Shown here: in pieces, positions 28,482-38,328 of the stretch
Layout: the number at the start of each line of letters is the position of its first letter
How positions within the stretch are numbered: the stretch's first letter is position 1
Source: Rouxiella chamberiensis
GTDB taxonomy: Bacteria; Pseudomonadota; Gammaproteobacteria; Enterobacterales; Enterobacteriaceae
Direction of reading: 5' to 3'
DNA: 64,000 nucleotides
NCBI RefSeq assembly: GCF_026967475.1
Contig: NZ_CP114058.1
Span: forward strand, 620,001 to 684,000
Made by a program: the position numbers and the translations under genes
Notes under the pieces: generated by a model
What the model was told of the DNA's origin: nothing
Databases searched by the model: none
The model's input: the letters and a program-made list of their open reading frames with translations, nothing else

Positions 28482-29372
28482 GTGAATTCATCAACATCTT
28501 CCAGGCGTGCCGACGTATTTACCGAGCGATTGCGGATGCGTGGGCAGCAACTTTCGCCACGATTACAGTCAGTATTACGCTACATTGATGAAAATAGAGA
28601 GGCGGTTTTGGAAAACACCGCGCTTGAAATCGCCGCGGCGGTCAATACGTCCGATGCCACGGTGATTCGTGCAATTCAGGCGTTGGGGTTTACGGGATTA
28701 CGTGACTTGAAAACCACCCTGACGCGCTGGTTCGAGCCGGTCATGACCTCGACCGACAAGATGAACACCACCGTCGGCGAACTGACGCAAGGTACGCAGT
28801 CGAGCGTTGATTTTGTCTTGAACGGACATCGGCAAGTCTGTGATGCGCTTTCTGGCGAGGCTAATCGAGTGGCCGTCGCACAGGCCGTCTCTTTGCTGAA
28901 CGAAGCGCGTAATGTCGCGATTTTCGGCATTAATGCCTCGGGGATACTGGCAGATTACACGGTGCGCTTGTTTAATCGCATAGGCTTGCCAGCACTGGCC
29001 CTGAATCGCGTGGGGATTGGTCTGGCGGAACAACTGCTCGCACTCAAACGTGGCGATGTATTAATCATGATGGCGCAGAAATCTGCGCACCGCGAGGGAA
29101 CAACCACGTTGCGAGAGGCCAAAAGATTAGGTATTCCCGTTATCTTGTTGACCAACGCAGTGGATTCATTCTTTGCCAAAGAGGCCGACGTGGTTATCCA
29201 TGTTCCCCGTGGCGGTGAAAATGGTCGGGTGCCGCTTCATGGCACCGTGCTGGTCTGCCTCGAGATGCTGGTCTTTTCTGTGGCCTCGATGGCATCACAG
29301 CGCACGATGCGCTCGATGAAAAGGATGCAGGAATTACATAAAGGGCTAAAGTCCGTTACCCGTAAACGTTAA
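28482..29372 (+). CDS. MurR/RpiR family transcriptional regulator
   Basis: 296 residues: N-terminal helix-turn-helix (residues about 15-85: SPRLQSVLRYIDENREAVLENTALEIAAAVNTSDATVIRAIQALGFTGLRDLKTTL) and a C-terminal SIS sugar-phosphate-binding domain (NVAIFGINASGILADYTVRLFNRIG, RGDVLIMMAQKSAHREGTTTLREAKRLGIPVILLTN). The start is GTG at 28482. It is divergent from the TonB receptor. A sugar-phosphate-type regulator here is unusual next to an iron-type system; regulation of its neighbours is only inferred from position. Confidence 0.87.
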   Translation: MNSSTSSRRADVFTERLRMRGQQLSPRLQSVLRYIDENREAVLENTALEIAAAVNTSDATVIRAIQALGFTGLRDLKTTLTRWFEPVMTSTDKMNTTVGELTQGTQSSVDFVLNGHRQVCDALSGEANRVAVAQAVSLLNEARNVAIFGINASGILADYTVRLFNRIGLPALALNRVGIGLAEQLLALKRGDVLIMMAQKSAHREGTTTLREAKRLGIPVILLTNAVDSFFAKEADVVIHVPRGGENGRVPLHGTVLVCLEMLVFSVASMASQRTMRSMKRMQELHKGLKSVTRKR

Positions 29373-29381
29373 GGCACGGCA

Positions 29382-29714
29382 TTACCAGATCATCGGTTTT
29401 TTAACCCAGGCCACATTGCCCCGTTTTTTACGTTTGAAGTAAAGCATCGGGGCCAGCCATGACAGGATTATTGCCGCCAGCAGGCCCACCAGCGACACGG
29501 CAGGATTGCCGATAAGCGCCAGCGTGAGCCAGAAAACCAATACGGACACGACGCCCAGTGCCATTCGCAAAATGAGAATTAATCTTCTCTCTTCGGGATT
29601 GATATAGTTGACGACTCTTTCTGCGCCGCACTGATTACATCGCGCCCGCTCTTTAGTGAGTTCGCTGGCGCAAAAGGGACATGCCGTTTTCTTGGTATTA
29701 TTATCGAGATTCAT
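29382..29714 (-). CDS. Small zinc-ribbon membrane protein
   Basis: 110 residues. The N-terminus has two CxxC pairs (CPFCASELTKERARCNQC) forming a zinc ribbon, followed by two hydrophobic segments (about residues 47-68 and 72-93) and a basic tail. Architecture is like many uncharacterised enterobacterial membrane proteins. Function unknown. It ends only 9 bp from the convergent RpiR gene. Confidence 0.7.
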   Translation of the reverse strand: MNLDNNTKKTACPFCASELTKERARCNQCGAERVVNYINPEERRLILILRMALGVVSVLVFWLTLALIGNPAVSLVGLLAAIILSWLAPMLYFKRKKRGNVAWVKKPMIW

Positions 29715-30147
29715 CTTATTTCCTGAAATTTATTGCCTAGCCATGTGTCTATTTTGCCTATAACGAATCTTTTAACATTGAGAATACATGAGAGTATTTT
29801 TTTATAATTATATCAAGCGTGTGGTTATTTTTTAACCTAATCTCATGATGTGGGGGTGAATATAACAGGCTCATTGGTCCTGTACAATGTTATTAATTAA
29901 GAAGGCTCCGATAATGAGCCATAATCTGGAAATATAATGTAAGAAGACGAAAATAAAGGTTTTTAAAAGGGTTAACTGAACACTCAGGTCTATTTATTCG
30001 ATAGGTGATATATATACTAATAGGCCACTTATGCACAAATAGTGCTAAAGCTTAATTATCCTTTTTAGCCGGGGCGCACAAAACGGCCCGGTTGGAAAAA
30101 AGTGCCTTTATCGACTAGCCTTAAATAACTTAAACAAAGGAGGATGT
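29715..30147. other. AT-rich intergenic region
   Basis: About 430 bp with low GC between divergent genes. Only very short open frames. It holds the promoter of the DUF2171 gene; nothing else can be supported. Confidence 0.5.
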
Positions 30148-30385
30148 ATGGTCGATACAAGCAAAATTCTGGATCACGCTCAGGTTGTCGATGTTAACGG
30201 CGAACCACGTCGGTATAGTGGATCATCTTGATGGAGAAGATAAAATCAAGCTGGCCAAGAGCGATCCGGAAGCGGGCGGCAAGCATCATTTGATTCCTGT
30301 TGCCTGGGTAAAAGACATTGATGACAATAAAGTTATCCTTTCGAAATCCAAAGCCGATGTTGAGAGCGAGTGGCAGAGCGTATAA
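30148..30385 (+). CDS. DUF2171 domain protein, one frameshift
   Basis: 78 residues after repair. A perfect AAAGGAGG ribosome site precedes ATG 30148. The protein starts MVDTSKILDHAQVVDVNGE and continues HVGIVDHLDGEDKIKLAK... HHLIPVAWVKDIDDNKVILSKS, a DUF2171 (PRC-barrel-like) domain. The break is at 30205-30206, where one extra C follows GAAC; removing it joins both parts. Without repair the protein would end after 27 codons. Members are often stress-related in enterobacteria but have no defined role. A terminator follows. Confidence 0.8.
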
Positions 30386-30424
30386 TCGCTAACATGCTTC
30401 ACCCCATTGCTTTCATGAAAACGG

Positions 30425-30448
30425 AGCCTGCTGATGCAGGCTTTTTTT
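30425..30448 (+). terminator. Intrinsic terminator after DUF2171 gene
   Basis: Stem AGCCTGC / GCAGGCT, loop TGAT, followed by seven T. Confidence 0.92.
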
Positions 30449-31498
30449 ATGTCAGAAAATAAGAGGCCGATCACGCTTATGATGGCTGGCGAGCGAAGGA
30501 CGAAAAGGGGAGGCGCCTTTTTCCGACAATTCTTAAAGGGCTAACGTCTTGAATTATTTTCTTTTTCATTAAGAGTGTTTAACTATTAGGCATGAGTGCC
30601 GCTCACGATAAGCGCTATTTATACATTCCGGGCGCACTAGACTATTAATAAGAATTATCTTTAATGAGTGCTTATTGTTTATTACCCGCATGGAAGGTTA
30701 ATGCTTTATTAGGTAACTCCTTGAGTTATCCTGTTTTTATCAGGTTCAATAGGATGTCTCTATCTAATTAATAGGGGTCAAATACGGCGCTTGAATTTGT
30801 TAATTGCCTAAGCTTTGCTATATTTATATTAAAGCAAAACGACAAAGGATTTACAGACGATGTTATTGTCTGTCAGGTATAAAAGACAGTTATTAACAAA
30901 ATGGAGAAGGTAACCGCTCAGGGTGTGGCTTTAAGGATTAAATTTTTCTATTCTAAAATTACCCTAAACCTATCGGATGCGCTGTTTAAATAGATTGGGG
31001 TGAAGGAGGTTAAGCATTCTAAAACTACTTTTGAGTGAATTTTGTACAGAAAGATAAATTATTTTGTATATAATAAGCTATACCCGTTGCAAGCCCGTTA
31101 AGTTAAGCATTATCAGGAGTATAGGGTTGTAAGGTGAGCATCGAAACTATTGTTTCACCACACTTTTATGGCATGCGTGGTGGAGAAGTCATGCGTGTTG
31201 GATTAATACATTCTGTATATCATTAAGCTTGCGAATGTATTTGTAAAATTGATGTTGAGAATTACCAGTATTCAAGTGGCGCATTTATTATCAAATTTGA
31301 TTAACCGCTTTTTGATGTCATGAGAATAGGCACTGTTGGATTAATTGTTCATCATGTATAAGGGCAATCTGTAACACCAGGCTCTTCGATGAATTCAAGG
31401 ATAGTCATGTAATAACCGTAGCAAAGAAAATGCTTCGAAATATTACGCCATTCATGTGCGACATATTAACAGGATATCACCATATAAAGAGGGTGCAA
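30449..31498. other. 1.05-kb AT-rich stretch without genes
   Basis: No open frame of useful length on either strand and no RNA gene I can recognise. It contains an inverted repeat ACAGAC-N9-GTCTGT (30853-30873) with a further AAGACAG at about 30883, and two loosely similar segments around 31190-31230 and 31320-31365 that share TGTTGGATTAAT. GC content is well below that of the surrounding genes. Possibly eroded coding DNA, a long regulatory leader for the AraC gene, or a small RNA locus. Confidence 0.5.
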
Positions 31499-32410
31499 AT
31501 GACGAAGGAAAGGGAAAAGAAAACCGCCGAAGCGACTTTTCATGACAGAGTCATTGATGACTTGGTAAGCTATATTGAATTGCATTTGGAGGAGAAACTT
31601 TCAATCGATATTCTCTCGCAAATTGCTGGATATTCAAGCTGGCACTTGCAGCGCTTTTTTAAAAAGCAGACAGGTTTCACGATAGGCGAATATATTCGCA
31701 ATCGTCGTCTGGCCAACTCGGCACTCATCCTGCTGGGGACCAAGTTAAGCGTCAAGGAAGTCGCCGAGAAATATTCGTTCGACTCCTTGCAGACCTTTAA
31801 TAAAAGTTTTAAGCAACGTTTTGGCATGCCGCCAACGGAATATCGCCTGCAAAATGAACTGTCGATGTCGACTATCATGCATCCGTTCAAGAGAGCCAAC
31901 GATTGCGGCGTTTATGTGCTTGAAGTTATCGAGCTCAATGAACAAATCATTTTCGGCGATGATTTCGAGCTGAAAATCGATGTCAATGAGCTTTTGAATG
32001 GGGATAGCCTGCTCAATCGCGAACAGCTTTATCACCTGCTTAACGTAAAAGATCAGACTCATGAAAATGTTATTATTTTGAGTAGCATTTTTAGTCCCTA
32101 TGTCGCGCCAAGGGAAAACGACTCGTTTCTGAATATGACGATTACGTTAAAAGGTGATTTTGTAAAAAAGGAAGTCAGCACTAAAATTATACCGGCAGGG
32201 ACCTATCTGAACATCAACGGTCAGTTTACCTTGCGCCAGTATAATAACTGCCTTAGCAAGACGTATCGGGAAACATTGCTGGCAATGGACTTGAAAAAGA
32301 GAAATGAATCCGAGATAGAACGGTTCAGAATACAGGACAAGGAGCAGGGGATTTACGAGATTTCAATGCTGTTGCCGGTGGCAAAAGCCGATCCCCCCAG
32401 AAAGACATGA
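31499..32410 (+). CDS. AraC family regulator with GyrI-like domain (Rob/MarA type)
   Basis: 303 residues from ATG 31499, chosen because AGAGGG precedes it at good distance; an in-frame ATG at 31430 would add 23 residues. Residues about 15-115 are a double helix-turn-helix as in MarA, SoxS and Rob (LVSYIELHLEEKLSIDILSQIAGYSSWHLQRFFKKQTGFTIGEYIRNRRL, then AEKYSFDSLQTFNKSFKQRFGMPPTEYR). The C-terminal part resembles the GyrI-like domain of Rob (FLNMTITLKGDF, IIPAGTYLNINGQF). Rob-like proteins control drug and solvent tolerance genes. It is a Rob paralogue, not Rob itself. Confidence 0.82.
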   Translation: MTKEREKKTAEATFHDRVIDDLVSYIELHLEEKLSIDILSQIAGYSSWHLQRFFKKQTGFTIGEYIRNRRLANSALILLGTKLSVKEVAEKYSFDSLQTFNKSFKQRFGMPPTEYRLQNELSMSTIMHPFKRANDCGVYVLEVIELNEQIIFGDDFELKIDVNELLNGDSLLNREQLYHLLNVKDQTHENVIILSSIFSPYVAPRENDSFLNMTITLKGDFVKKEVSTKIIPAGTYLNINGQFTLRQYNNCLSKTYRETLLAMDLKKRNESEIERFRIQDKEQGIYEISMLLPVAKADPPRKT

Positions 32411-32668
32411 TATGAGCGGTTTAAGCATTATATAAGGAAAATAGGCGTCATCTATCTTTCCCTATCCCGTGATTATCGTGTTAACTTGCCTTCCTGCATT
32501 ACTCTTCTCTCTTGACTCTGCCTTTGACATGCACCGAATATTTTAGCCTGCGTTAATAAGCTGTGGCGACATGCTTTCGTATGCATTTTCCAGGCAATAC
32601 AGCGGCTTGCAAAGCGGTTACGCCCCTCGGTTTCGTAAAATCGAGGGGCGCGGCTCACTGGCAGGCCG
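32411..32668. other. Intergenic hairpin region
   Basis: Convergent genes end on both sides. A 9-bp perfect stem CGCCCCTCG / CGAGGGGCG (32621-32629 with 32642-32650) lies 19 bp from the lactonase stop; no T-run follows on either strand, so its terminator role is uncertain. Confidence 0.45.
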
Positions 32669-33892
32669 TTACGGCAGGAATTTGATGTCCGTCGGAGTAC
32701 CAATTTGTACGGTTACGCCAGTCGGCGTCAGTGCGCCTGTCTGTGCGTCGCGACGTAGTTCTACCACATTGTTGGAAAATACGTTGGCGACCAGCAAATA
32801 CTGGCCTGTCTTGTCGAACGCAAAGGCGCGCGGTTCAATGCCACCCGCAGAGAATCGGTTGCCCATGCTCAGTTTTCCGCTTTCGGCATCGGCTTTGAAC
32901 ACCACAATTTCGTTCACCTTGCGGCGATTGCCCACATAGAGGAATTTGCCGTCCGGGCTGAAGAGAATGCCTGCGCCTCCCTTGTCGTTCGGATCCTGGC
33001 TTTCTGTCAGCTCTACGGTTTGAATCTCGCTGAACTTATCCTTTTCGATGCTGAACACATGCACCTGCGCCGACATTTCGGTGCTGACGTAGGCGAATTT
33101 GCCGTCCGCCGAGAATGTCATATGGCGAGGGCCTTCACCCGGCTTGAAGTGCAGGTCAAACTGCGGCGCGGGGCTGAAGGGCGCTTTCGATGCACTGTCG
33201 TAGCGGTAGGCGTGTACGACATCGGCACCCAGATCGGCAACGAACAGCAACTTGCCGTCGGGGCTGATATTGACCGAATGCGCATGGCCGCTGGCTTGTC
33301 TATCAGCCACGGCGTGCGACCCCTGAGTCAGAGGAACATGCTGCACCGATTTTCCCAATGCGCCATCGCCCTGAATAGGGAATACGGTAAAGCCTGCCTG
33401 ATTCGGCCCCACGGAGTAATTGGCGGCCAGCAGATATTTGCCATCGGCGGTCAGCGTGGCGTGGGTTGGGTGCTGCCCCTGGCTGTCGACTTCATTCAAA
33501 GTCGCAAGTTTGCCATCCGGTGCGACCTTCAGTGCGGTCACGGCACCTTTTTCGTTCTCGTTGGTGGTATAGGCAAATTTATGGTCATGGCTAAAGACAA
33601 TCCATGACGGGCTGGATATTTTCAGAACATCCAGCGGGAGCAGGGTGCCATCGCTGTTCAAGCGCACACGGTATATTCCCTGGCTCGGATAGATGGCTTT
33701 CTGGACCAGCTCGCCGGTGGTCTGGCCGGTCCAGGAACCCACCAGCAGTGTCTGGGCAGGGAGATCCTGTGCCTGCGGGGCCAATGGGCGGCTTTCTTCT
33801 GCATAAGACATAGTGGCACCTAATAAAAGGGGAAGGGTAGACAGCGTAAGGGCCTGAATAAGCCGGGAACGCGTAAGCAATGTATTTTTCAT
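32669..33892 (-). CDS. Exported lactonase-family seven-bladed beta-propeller
   Basis: 407 residues with a signal peptide (cleavage after SYA, about residue 31). Repeats such as FSHDHKFAYTTNENEKGAVTAL, LTADGKYLLAANY, ISPDGKLLFVADLGADVVHAYRYD and FSPDGKFLYVGNRRKVNEIVVFK form the blades of the lactonase/6-phosphogluconolactonase-type propeller. Cytoplasmic Pgl has no signal peptide, so this periplasmic member is probably not the pentose-phosphate enzyme. Substrate unknown. Confidence 0.85.
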   Translation of the reverse strand: MKNTLLTRSRLIQALTLSTLPLLLGATMSYAEESRPLAPQAQDLPAQTLLVGSWTGQTTGELVQKAIYPSQGIYRVRLNSDGTLLPLDVLKISSPSWIVFSHDHKFAYTTNENEKGAVTALKVAPDGKLATLNEVDSQGQHPTHATLTADGKYLLAANYSVGPNQAGFTVFPIQGDGALGKSVQHVPLTQGSHAVADRQASGHAHSVNISPDGKLLFVADLGADVVHAYRYDSASKAPFSPAPQFDLHFKPGEGPRHMTFSADGKFAYVSTEMSAQVHVFSIEKDKFSEIQTVELTESQDPNDKGGAGILFSPDGKFLYVGNRRKVNEIVVFKADAESGKLSMGNRFSAGGIEPRAFAFDKTGQYLLVANVFSNNVVELRRDAQTGALTPTGVTVQIGTPTDIKFLP

Positions 33893-34181
33893 AAAAACCC
33901 CATAGGTATTGTGTTTTAAGTTTACTTTCGACTTCTTGACGAAAATTCCGTTTTTACGGGTCTACGACAGATTATTGTTATACCGAAAATAGGCATCATC
34001 CTAAACGTAAACTTATAATTTATAATCATTATCTTCAAGTAGAGCAAAAATTGGGAATTTCTTTATGTCAAGTCCTGTAAATTAAGGTAATTTTAAGTAA
34101 GATGATTCCTGGCCTATTCAGCACAATTAGTATATAGGTTATAAAACCCTACCTTTCTGATTTTACTTGCCTGGTTACTTA

Positions 34182-34758
34182 ATGAAGCCAAGATATTCTC
34201 TTAAAAGTTTATTGCTCGTATCAATGCTGATTCTGGCGGGATGCTCGTCGAAATCTGCCCATAACACCGATATGAGCAATGAGTCTGCGGACACCAGCGA
34301 CACGTCAAATCCCAATCCTGACCTGATTTCCGTCGTCGCCGCACTTCATGATCAAATGTATTCCTGGCAGGGCACGCCTTATCACTGGGGTGGTACAAAA
34401 TTAACGGGCGTGGACTGCTCGGGATTTGTCTGGCGAACCGCTGAAAGACAGATTCAATATTCCTATGGATCGCGTGACCACTACCCAGTTGATTACCATG
34501 GGCAAACCGGTTCAGGCCGGACATTTACAGCCTGGCGATCTGGTCTTCTTCCGCATCAAAAATAATCTGCACGTTGGTTTCTACGACACCAACCAGCAAT
34601 TCCTGCATGCTTCCGTCAGTAAAGGCGTCATGCGCTCTTCGCTCAACAATCCTTACTGGAAATCGGTCTATCTCGAAGCCCGTCGCCTTCAGAAAGAGCA
34701 GGGCGCGCAGATAACCCTAAACTCCGCCGACAAGAAAATGGATTTGGCCAACAACTAG
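34182..34758 (+). CDS. nlpC: NlpC lipoprotein, NlpC/P60 peptidase, one frameshift
   Basis: About 191 residues after repair. A lipoprotein signal (LLLVSMLILAGC, Cys near residue 21) is followed by the NlpC/P60 catalytic domain: GTPYHWGGTKLTGVDCSGFV with the nucleophile Cys, then HVGFYDTNQQFLHASVSKGVMRSSLNNPYW with the catalytic His. It resembles E. coli NlpC closely. The frame breaks at 34438-34439, where an extra C follows GAAC; removing it gives CSGFVWRTLKDRFNIPMDRVTT, equal in spacing to E. coli NlpC. NlpC cleaves peptidoglycan peptides at the outer membrane. Confidence 0.9.
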
Positions 34759-34842
34759 CACGAGCGACAGGGCAGAGGACGTGTCTCGCCAGAGAGCAAG
34801 ACACGAAGAGAGGCTTGGAGCCGCGGGTGTATTCAGAAAGGT

Positions 34843-35730
34843 TTACACCAGATATTGCCTGAACCATTTTATGGTGCGATCCCAGGCCAGGTCGGCATCG
34901 GCCTTGTCGTAACGCGGCGTTGAATCATTGTGGAAACCGTGGTTCGCGCCTTTATAGACATAACCCTTGTAGGTTTTGCCCGCCGCTTTCAATGCCGCCT
35001 CATAGGCAGGCCATCCTTCGGTAATTCCCTTGTCCAGCTCGGCATAGTGCAGGAGCAGCGGCGCGTTGATACGCGGCACATCTTCTGCCTTGGGTTGTCG
35101 GCCATAGAAAGGCACCGCCGCCGCCAATTCCGGAAACGCCACCGCCGCTGCATTTGCCACCCCGCCGCCGTAGCAAAAACCGGTGATCCCGACTTTGCCC
35201 GTGGTTTGCTGGTGGTGCATCATGAAATCGATTCCCGCGAAGAAATCATTCATCAATTTGGTCGGGTCAACCTGCGCCTGCAAGGCTTTGCCCTTTTCAT
35301 CATTGCCCGGATAACCGCCGACAGAGCTCAATCCGTCCGGGGCCAGCGCAATAAAACCGGCTTTCGCCACGCGCCGTGCCACATCTTCTATATAAGGATT
35401 TAATCCGCGATTCTCATGCACCACCACGACGGCAGGGGTTTTGGCCGAGGCATTGGCCGGTTTCACCATATAGGCTCTGACTTCGCCATTGCCCTGCGGG
35501 GATTCATAATGAATATATTCAGGCACGATTGCGGGATCGGTAAATTCGACCTGCTGCGCCAGCGCATAGTTCGGGCTCATATAACTTAGCAGCGCCATAC
35601 CGGCCATGCCGCCGATTGTGTAACGCGCCGCCATCGACAAAAACTCGCGCTTTGAAATTTTACCGTGGGCGTAATAGTCATAGAGTTCAAGCAATTCCGG
35701 AGGGAAATCTTTGGCTGTCAAACGTGTCAT
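34843..35730 (-). CDS. yghX: Dienelactone hydrolase family protein YghX
   Basis: 295 residues matching E. coli YghX along its length (MTRLTAKDFPPELLELYDYYAHGKISKREFL, VVVVHENRGLNPYIEDVARRVAKAGFIALAPDGLSSVGGYPGNDEKG). The nucleophile is Cys in GFCYGGG, the acid Asp is in AELDKG and the His in ANHGFHN. The N-terminus has a hydrophobic stretch (residues 37-58) that may act as a signal/anchor. Physiological substrate not established. E. coli K-12 yghX is a disrupted gene, while here it is full length. Confidence 0.92.
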   Translation of the reverse strand: MTRLTAKDFPPELLELYDYYAHGKISKREFLSMAARYTIGGMAGMALLSYMSPNYALAQQVEFTDPAIVPEYIHYESPQGNGEVRAYMVKPANASAKTPAVVVVHENRGLNPYIEDVARRVAKAGFIALAPDGLSSVGGYPGNDEKGKALQAQVDPTKLMNDFFAGIDFMMHHQQTTGKVGITGFCYGGGVANAAAVAFPELAAAVPFYGRQPKAEDVPRINAPLLLHYAELDKGITEGWPAYEAALKAAGKTYKGYVYKGANHGFHNDSTPRYDKADADLAWDRTIKWFRQYLV

Positions 35731-35830
35731 GGCAACTCCCGAGGTTGGAAAAAGAAGTATTCAGTAAAACGTGATGCTAAAAATATAGCCGCTACCGTCC
35801 GTTCCGGTGGGCTAATTGACGGCAGAATAA

Positions 35831-35862
35831 GAAAAGCCCGCCTGAATCTTTCCAGCGCGGGC
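35831..35862 (-). terminator. Intrinsic terminator after fepA
   Basis: Read on the minus strand, stem GCCCGC / GCGGGC is followed by TTTTCTT. Lies 68 bp past the fepA stop. Confidence 0.7.
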
Positions 35863-35929
35863 CTAAGCCATAGAGCATGATGCTGCAAAAGGCAGCGTTA
35901 CAGAAACGCTGCTTTCTAACGTGATGTCA

Positions 35930-38136
35930 TTAGAACGAGGTTGTTACACCTGCATAATAGGCGCGCCCTGGTTCGTTGTAGGTCGATGCGCCGTCGTTGG
36001 CGCGATACAGATTCTTGTCGAGCAAATTGCTGATACCGGCATTGACGCGCAGATTTTTGGTGACGTTGTAGTTACCGCCAATCCCGACTACGGAATAGCC
36101 GCCCACTTCTGTATCCGACAGCCCGCTACTGACTTCGGTACGACTCTCGGCCTTGGTGCGCGGCTTCTGACGGCCATAGGTCGTGAGATTGGCATTCAGC
36201 GCCAGCTTGTCGTTAACCTGCCAGTCGAGCGCAGTATTGATGGTGTATTTCGGAATAATCGACAGCGGATTGCCGGTGGATTTCTGTTTGGAGCGGAACA
36301 TGTAGGTCGCATTGGTGTTCCAGGTCAGGACATCCTCGACGACCGGGATCTGCAGGTTGGCTTCAAGTCCGTCAAGCAGTGCCTTGCCGCCGTTTTCCCA
36401 TTGCAGCACATTGGCACCCGACGCCGTTTTTGAAATCAGCTCGTCGCCCGCGACAATCTTGTTTCTGTAATCGTTGCGGAAATAGGTCAGGCCCGCGTTG
36501 TAGCCGTTATCGGTAAACTGAATGCCGACTTCTTTATTGATGCTGACTTCCGCATCCAGGTCGTCGTTGCCGAGCAGATAACAACTGCCGGTAGCAATGG
36601 TGTTCGGACAGCCGTTGCCGCGCGTCTGCATCAGATAACCGCCGCTGGACTGATACAGGTTGGGGGCCTTGAACACCCGCGCAATCCCGGCTTTCAGTTT
36701 GAACTTGTCGCCGAGGTCCTGCTGAATGTTCAGACTCGGGCTGAAGTTATTGCCAAACTGGCTGTGGTGGTCGAAACGGAGCCCGGGGATAAGCTTGGTT
36801 GCGCCACCGGCGAAATCCATATTGTCTTCGAGATAAAGTGCGCCGAGGCTTGCGCTATTTTTACTGCTGCGGCCTGCGCCGTTGGCCGACACGCCGCCAA
36901 CGGTGGTATCGGAAGACGAGGTAAAGCCCATCGAGGCCGGATCGTCGAGCTCTTCGCGCGTCCATTCCGTGCCGACGGTCAACGTATTGTCGGTGTAGAA
37001 TTCGAACGGAATATACAGCTCGCCATTGCCGCGATAGTTTTGCAACCGGCTGGTGGAGTAGGTCTGCGCATCGGTAATACGGCCTTCGCCGCTGCCCGCC
37101 ATACCTTCGTCGAGACGGGTATTGTTGGTCTTTTCATAGGAAAATGTCAGCTTGGACTGGCCCCAGTCCCAGATGCCGTTGTGGGTAAGCCCATAGTTCT
37201 GACGATAAAGACGGTTGGTTTCGGCGCCGGACTGCGCCAGATTTTCGGTGGTATTACTGCTGCTGCTGTACTGGGTGTCGCCCGTATAAATGTTGCCTTG
37301 ACGGCTGTAACCAAACTCGAAATCGATAATCTGGTTCGGGGTCATTTTCCACGACAGAACGCTGTTGATATCACGGTTGCGCACGCCTTCGCGACCCGCC
37401 GCCTGCGAGCCATTTTCTACGGTGTTGATGTCCCAGCTGTCGGCATCGGTTTTATTGATGTTGCCGTAAAGCCGCATGGTCAGGCTGTCGTCGTCACTCA
37501 GTGGGCCGCTCAGACTAAAGTTGGCGCGTTTGGTTGCCCCCTCTTTGTCGCTTTCCGGCTGATTGGTGAATAACGACAGCGATCCGCCCCATTTATTGGT
37601 CGGACGTTTAGTAATGATATTCACCACGCCACCTGCCGCCCCCGATCCATAATGCGCCGCCGCCGGGCCACGAATAACTTCGATGCGCTCGACCATTTCG
37701 GGGGAACCCAGTTGGTATCTCCGCGCGTATCGCGCTCGCCGCGCCAGCTGTAACGTACGCTGTCGCGCGACCTGACCGGATTCCCGTCGATTAATATCAG
37801 CGTGTTTTCAGGCCCCATGCCGCGAATATCGATTTGACGGTTATTTCCCCGATTACCGGAGGCGGTATTTCCCGTTAAATTAACGCCGGGCATTTTACGG
37901 ATAATATCCGACAAGTCGTTGACCGGGGGCGTACGTTTTAAATCTTCAGAGGTAATGATAGAGACGCCAGCCTGCTGTTTTAATTCCTGCTCGGCGGTTT
38001 CACGAATAATCAGCGTATCTTCGCTGTCATTTTCCCTGTCTTTCTCTTCATTAACGCTGGCGGCACTGGTGCTGCCCATTAAACCCATCAATACCAGCGC
38101 GAGCGCCGTTTTCTTATGTTTTTTCGAGGTATTCAT
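35930..38136 (-). CDS. fepA: Ferric catecholate siderophore receptor FepA, one frameshift
   Basis: About 735 residues after repair. Very close to E. coli FepA in the plug (RETAEQELKQQAGVSIITSEDLKRTPPVNDLSDIIRKMPGVNLTGN, DIRGMGPENTLILIDGNPV, SVRYSWRGERDTRGDTNWVPPEMVERIEVIRGPAA) and in barrel strands such as NPLSIIPKYTIN, ending EPGRAYYAGVTTSF. TonB box is DTLII. It imports ferric enterobactin or related catecholates. The frame breaks opposite the G-run 37700-37704; one base added gives NWVPPEMVERIEV. The start ATG is 38136. The only other enterobactin gene visible is entD, more than 10 kb away. Confidence 0.93.
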
Positions 38137-38167
38137 TTCTCTATCCAATGGTCATTAAGGTTATTTT

Positions 38168-38190
38168 TAAAATGAAATCATTATTATATT
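38168..38190. promoter_or_regulatory. Candidate Fur box before fepA
   Basis: The minus-strand stretch ATAATAATGATTTCATTTT is AT-rich and Fur-like, 32-54 bp before the fepA start. The match to the consensus is moderate. Confidence 0.45.
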
Positions 38191-38281
38191 TTTAATTGTC
38201 AGAACACCTGCCCATCAGGGTCTGTCATGCGTAATGCGTTCTCCCCCGATTAAAAGGAGATAAAGAATGGCTCACAGAAGA

Positions 38282-38317
38282 TATTCTCGCCCAACCCATT
38301 AGGTATGGGCGAGAATA
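38282..38317 (-). terminator. Hairpin after yncE
   Basis: Perfect 12-bp stem TATTCTCGCCCA / TGGGCGAGAATA with a 12-base loop, 12 bp from the yncE stop. No long T-run follows, so termination may be incomplete and could read into fepA. Confidence 0.6.
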
Positions 38318-38328
38318 GGGGGCAAGAC

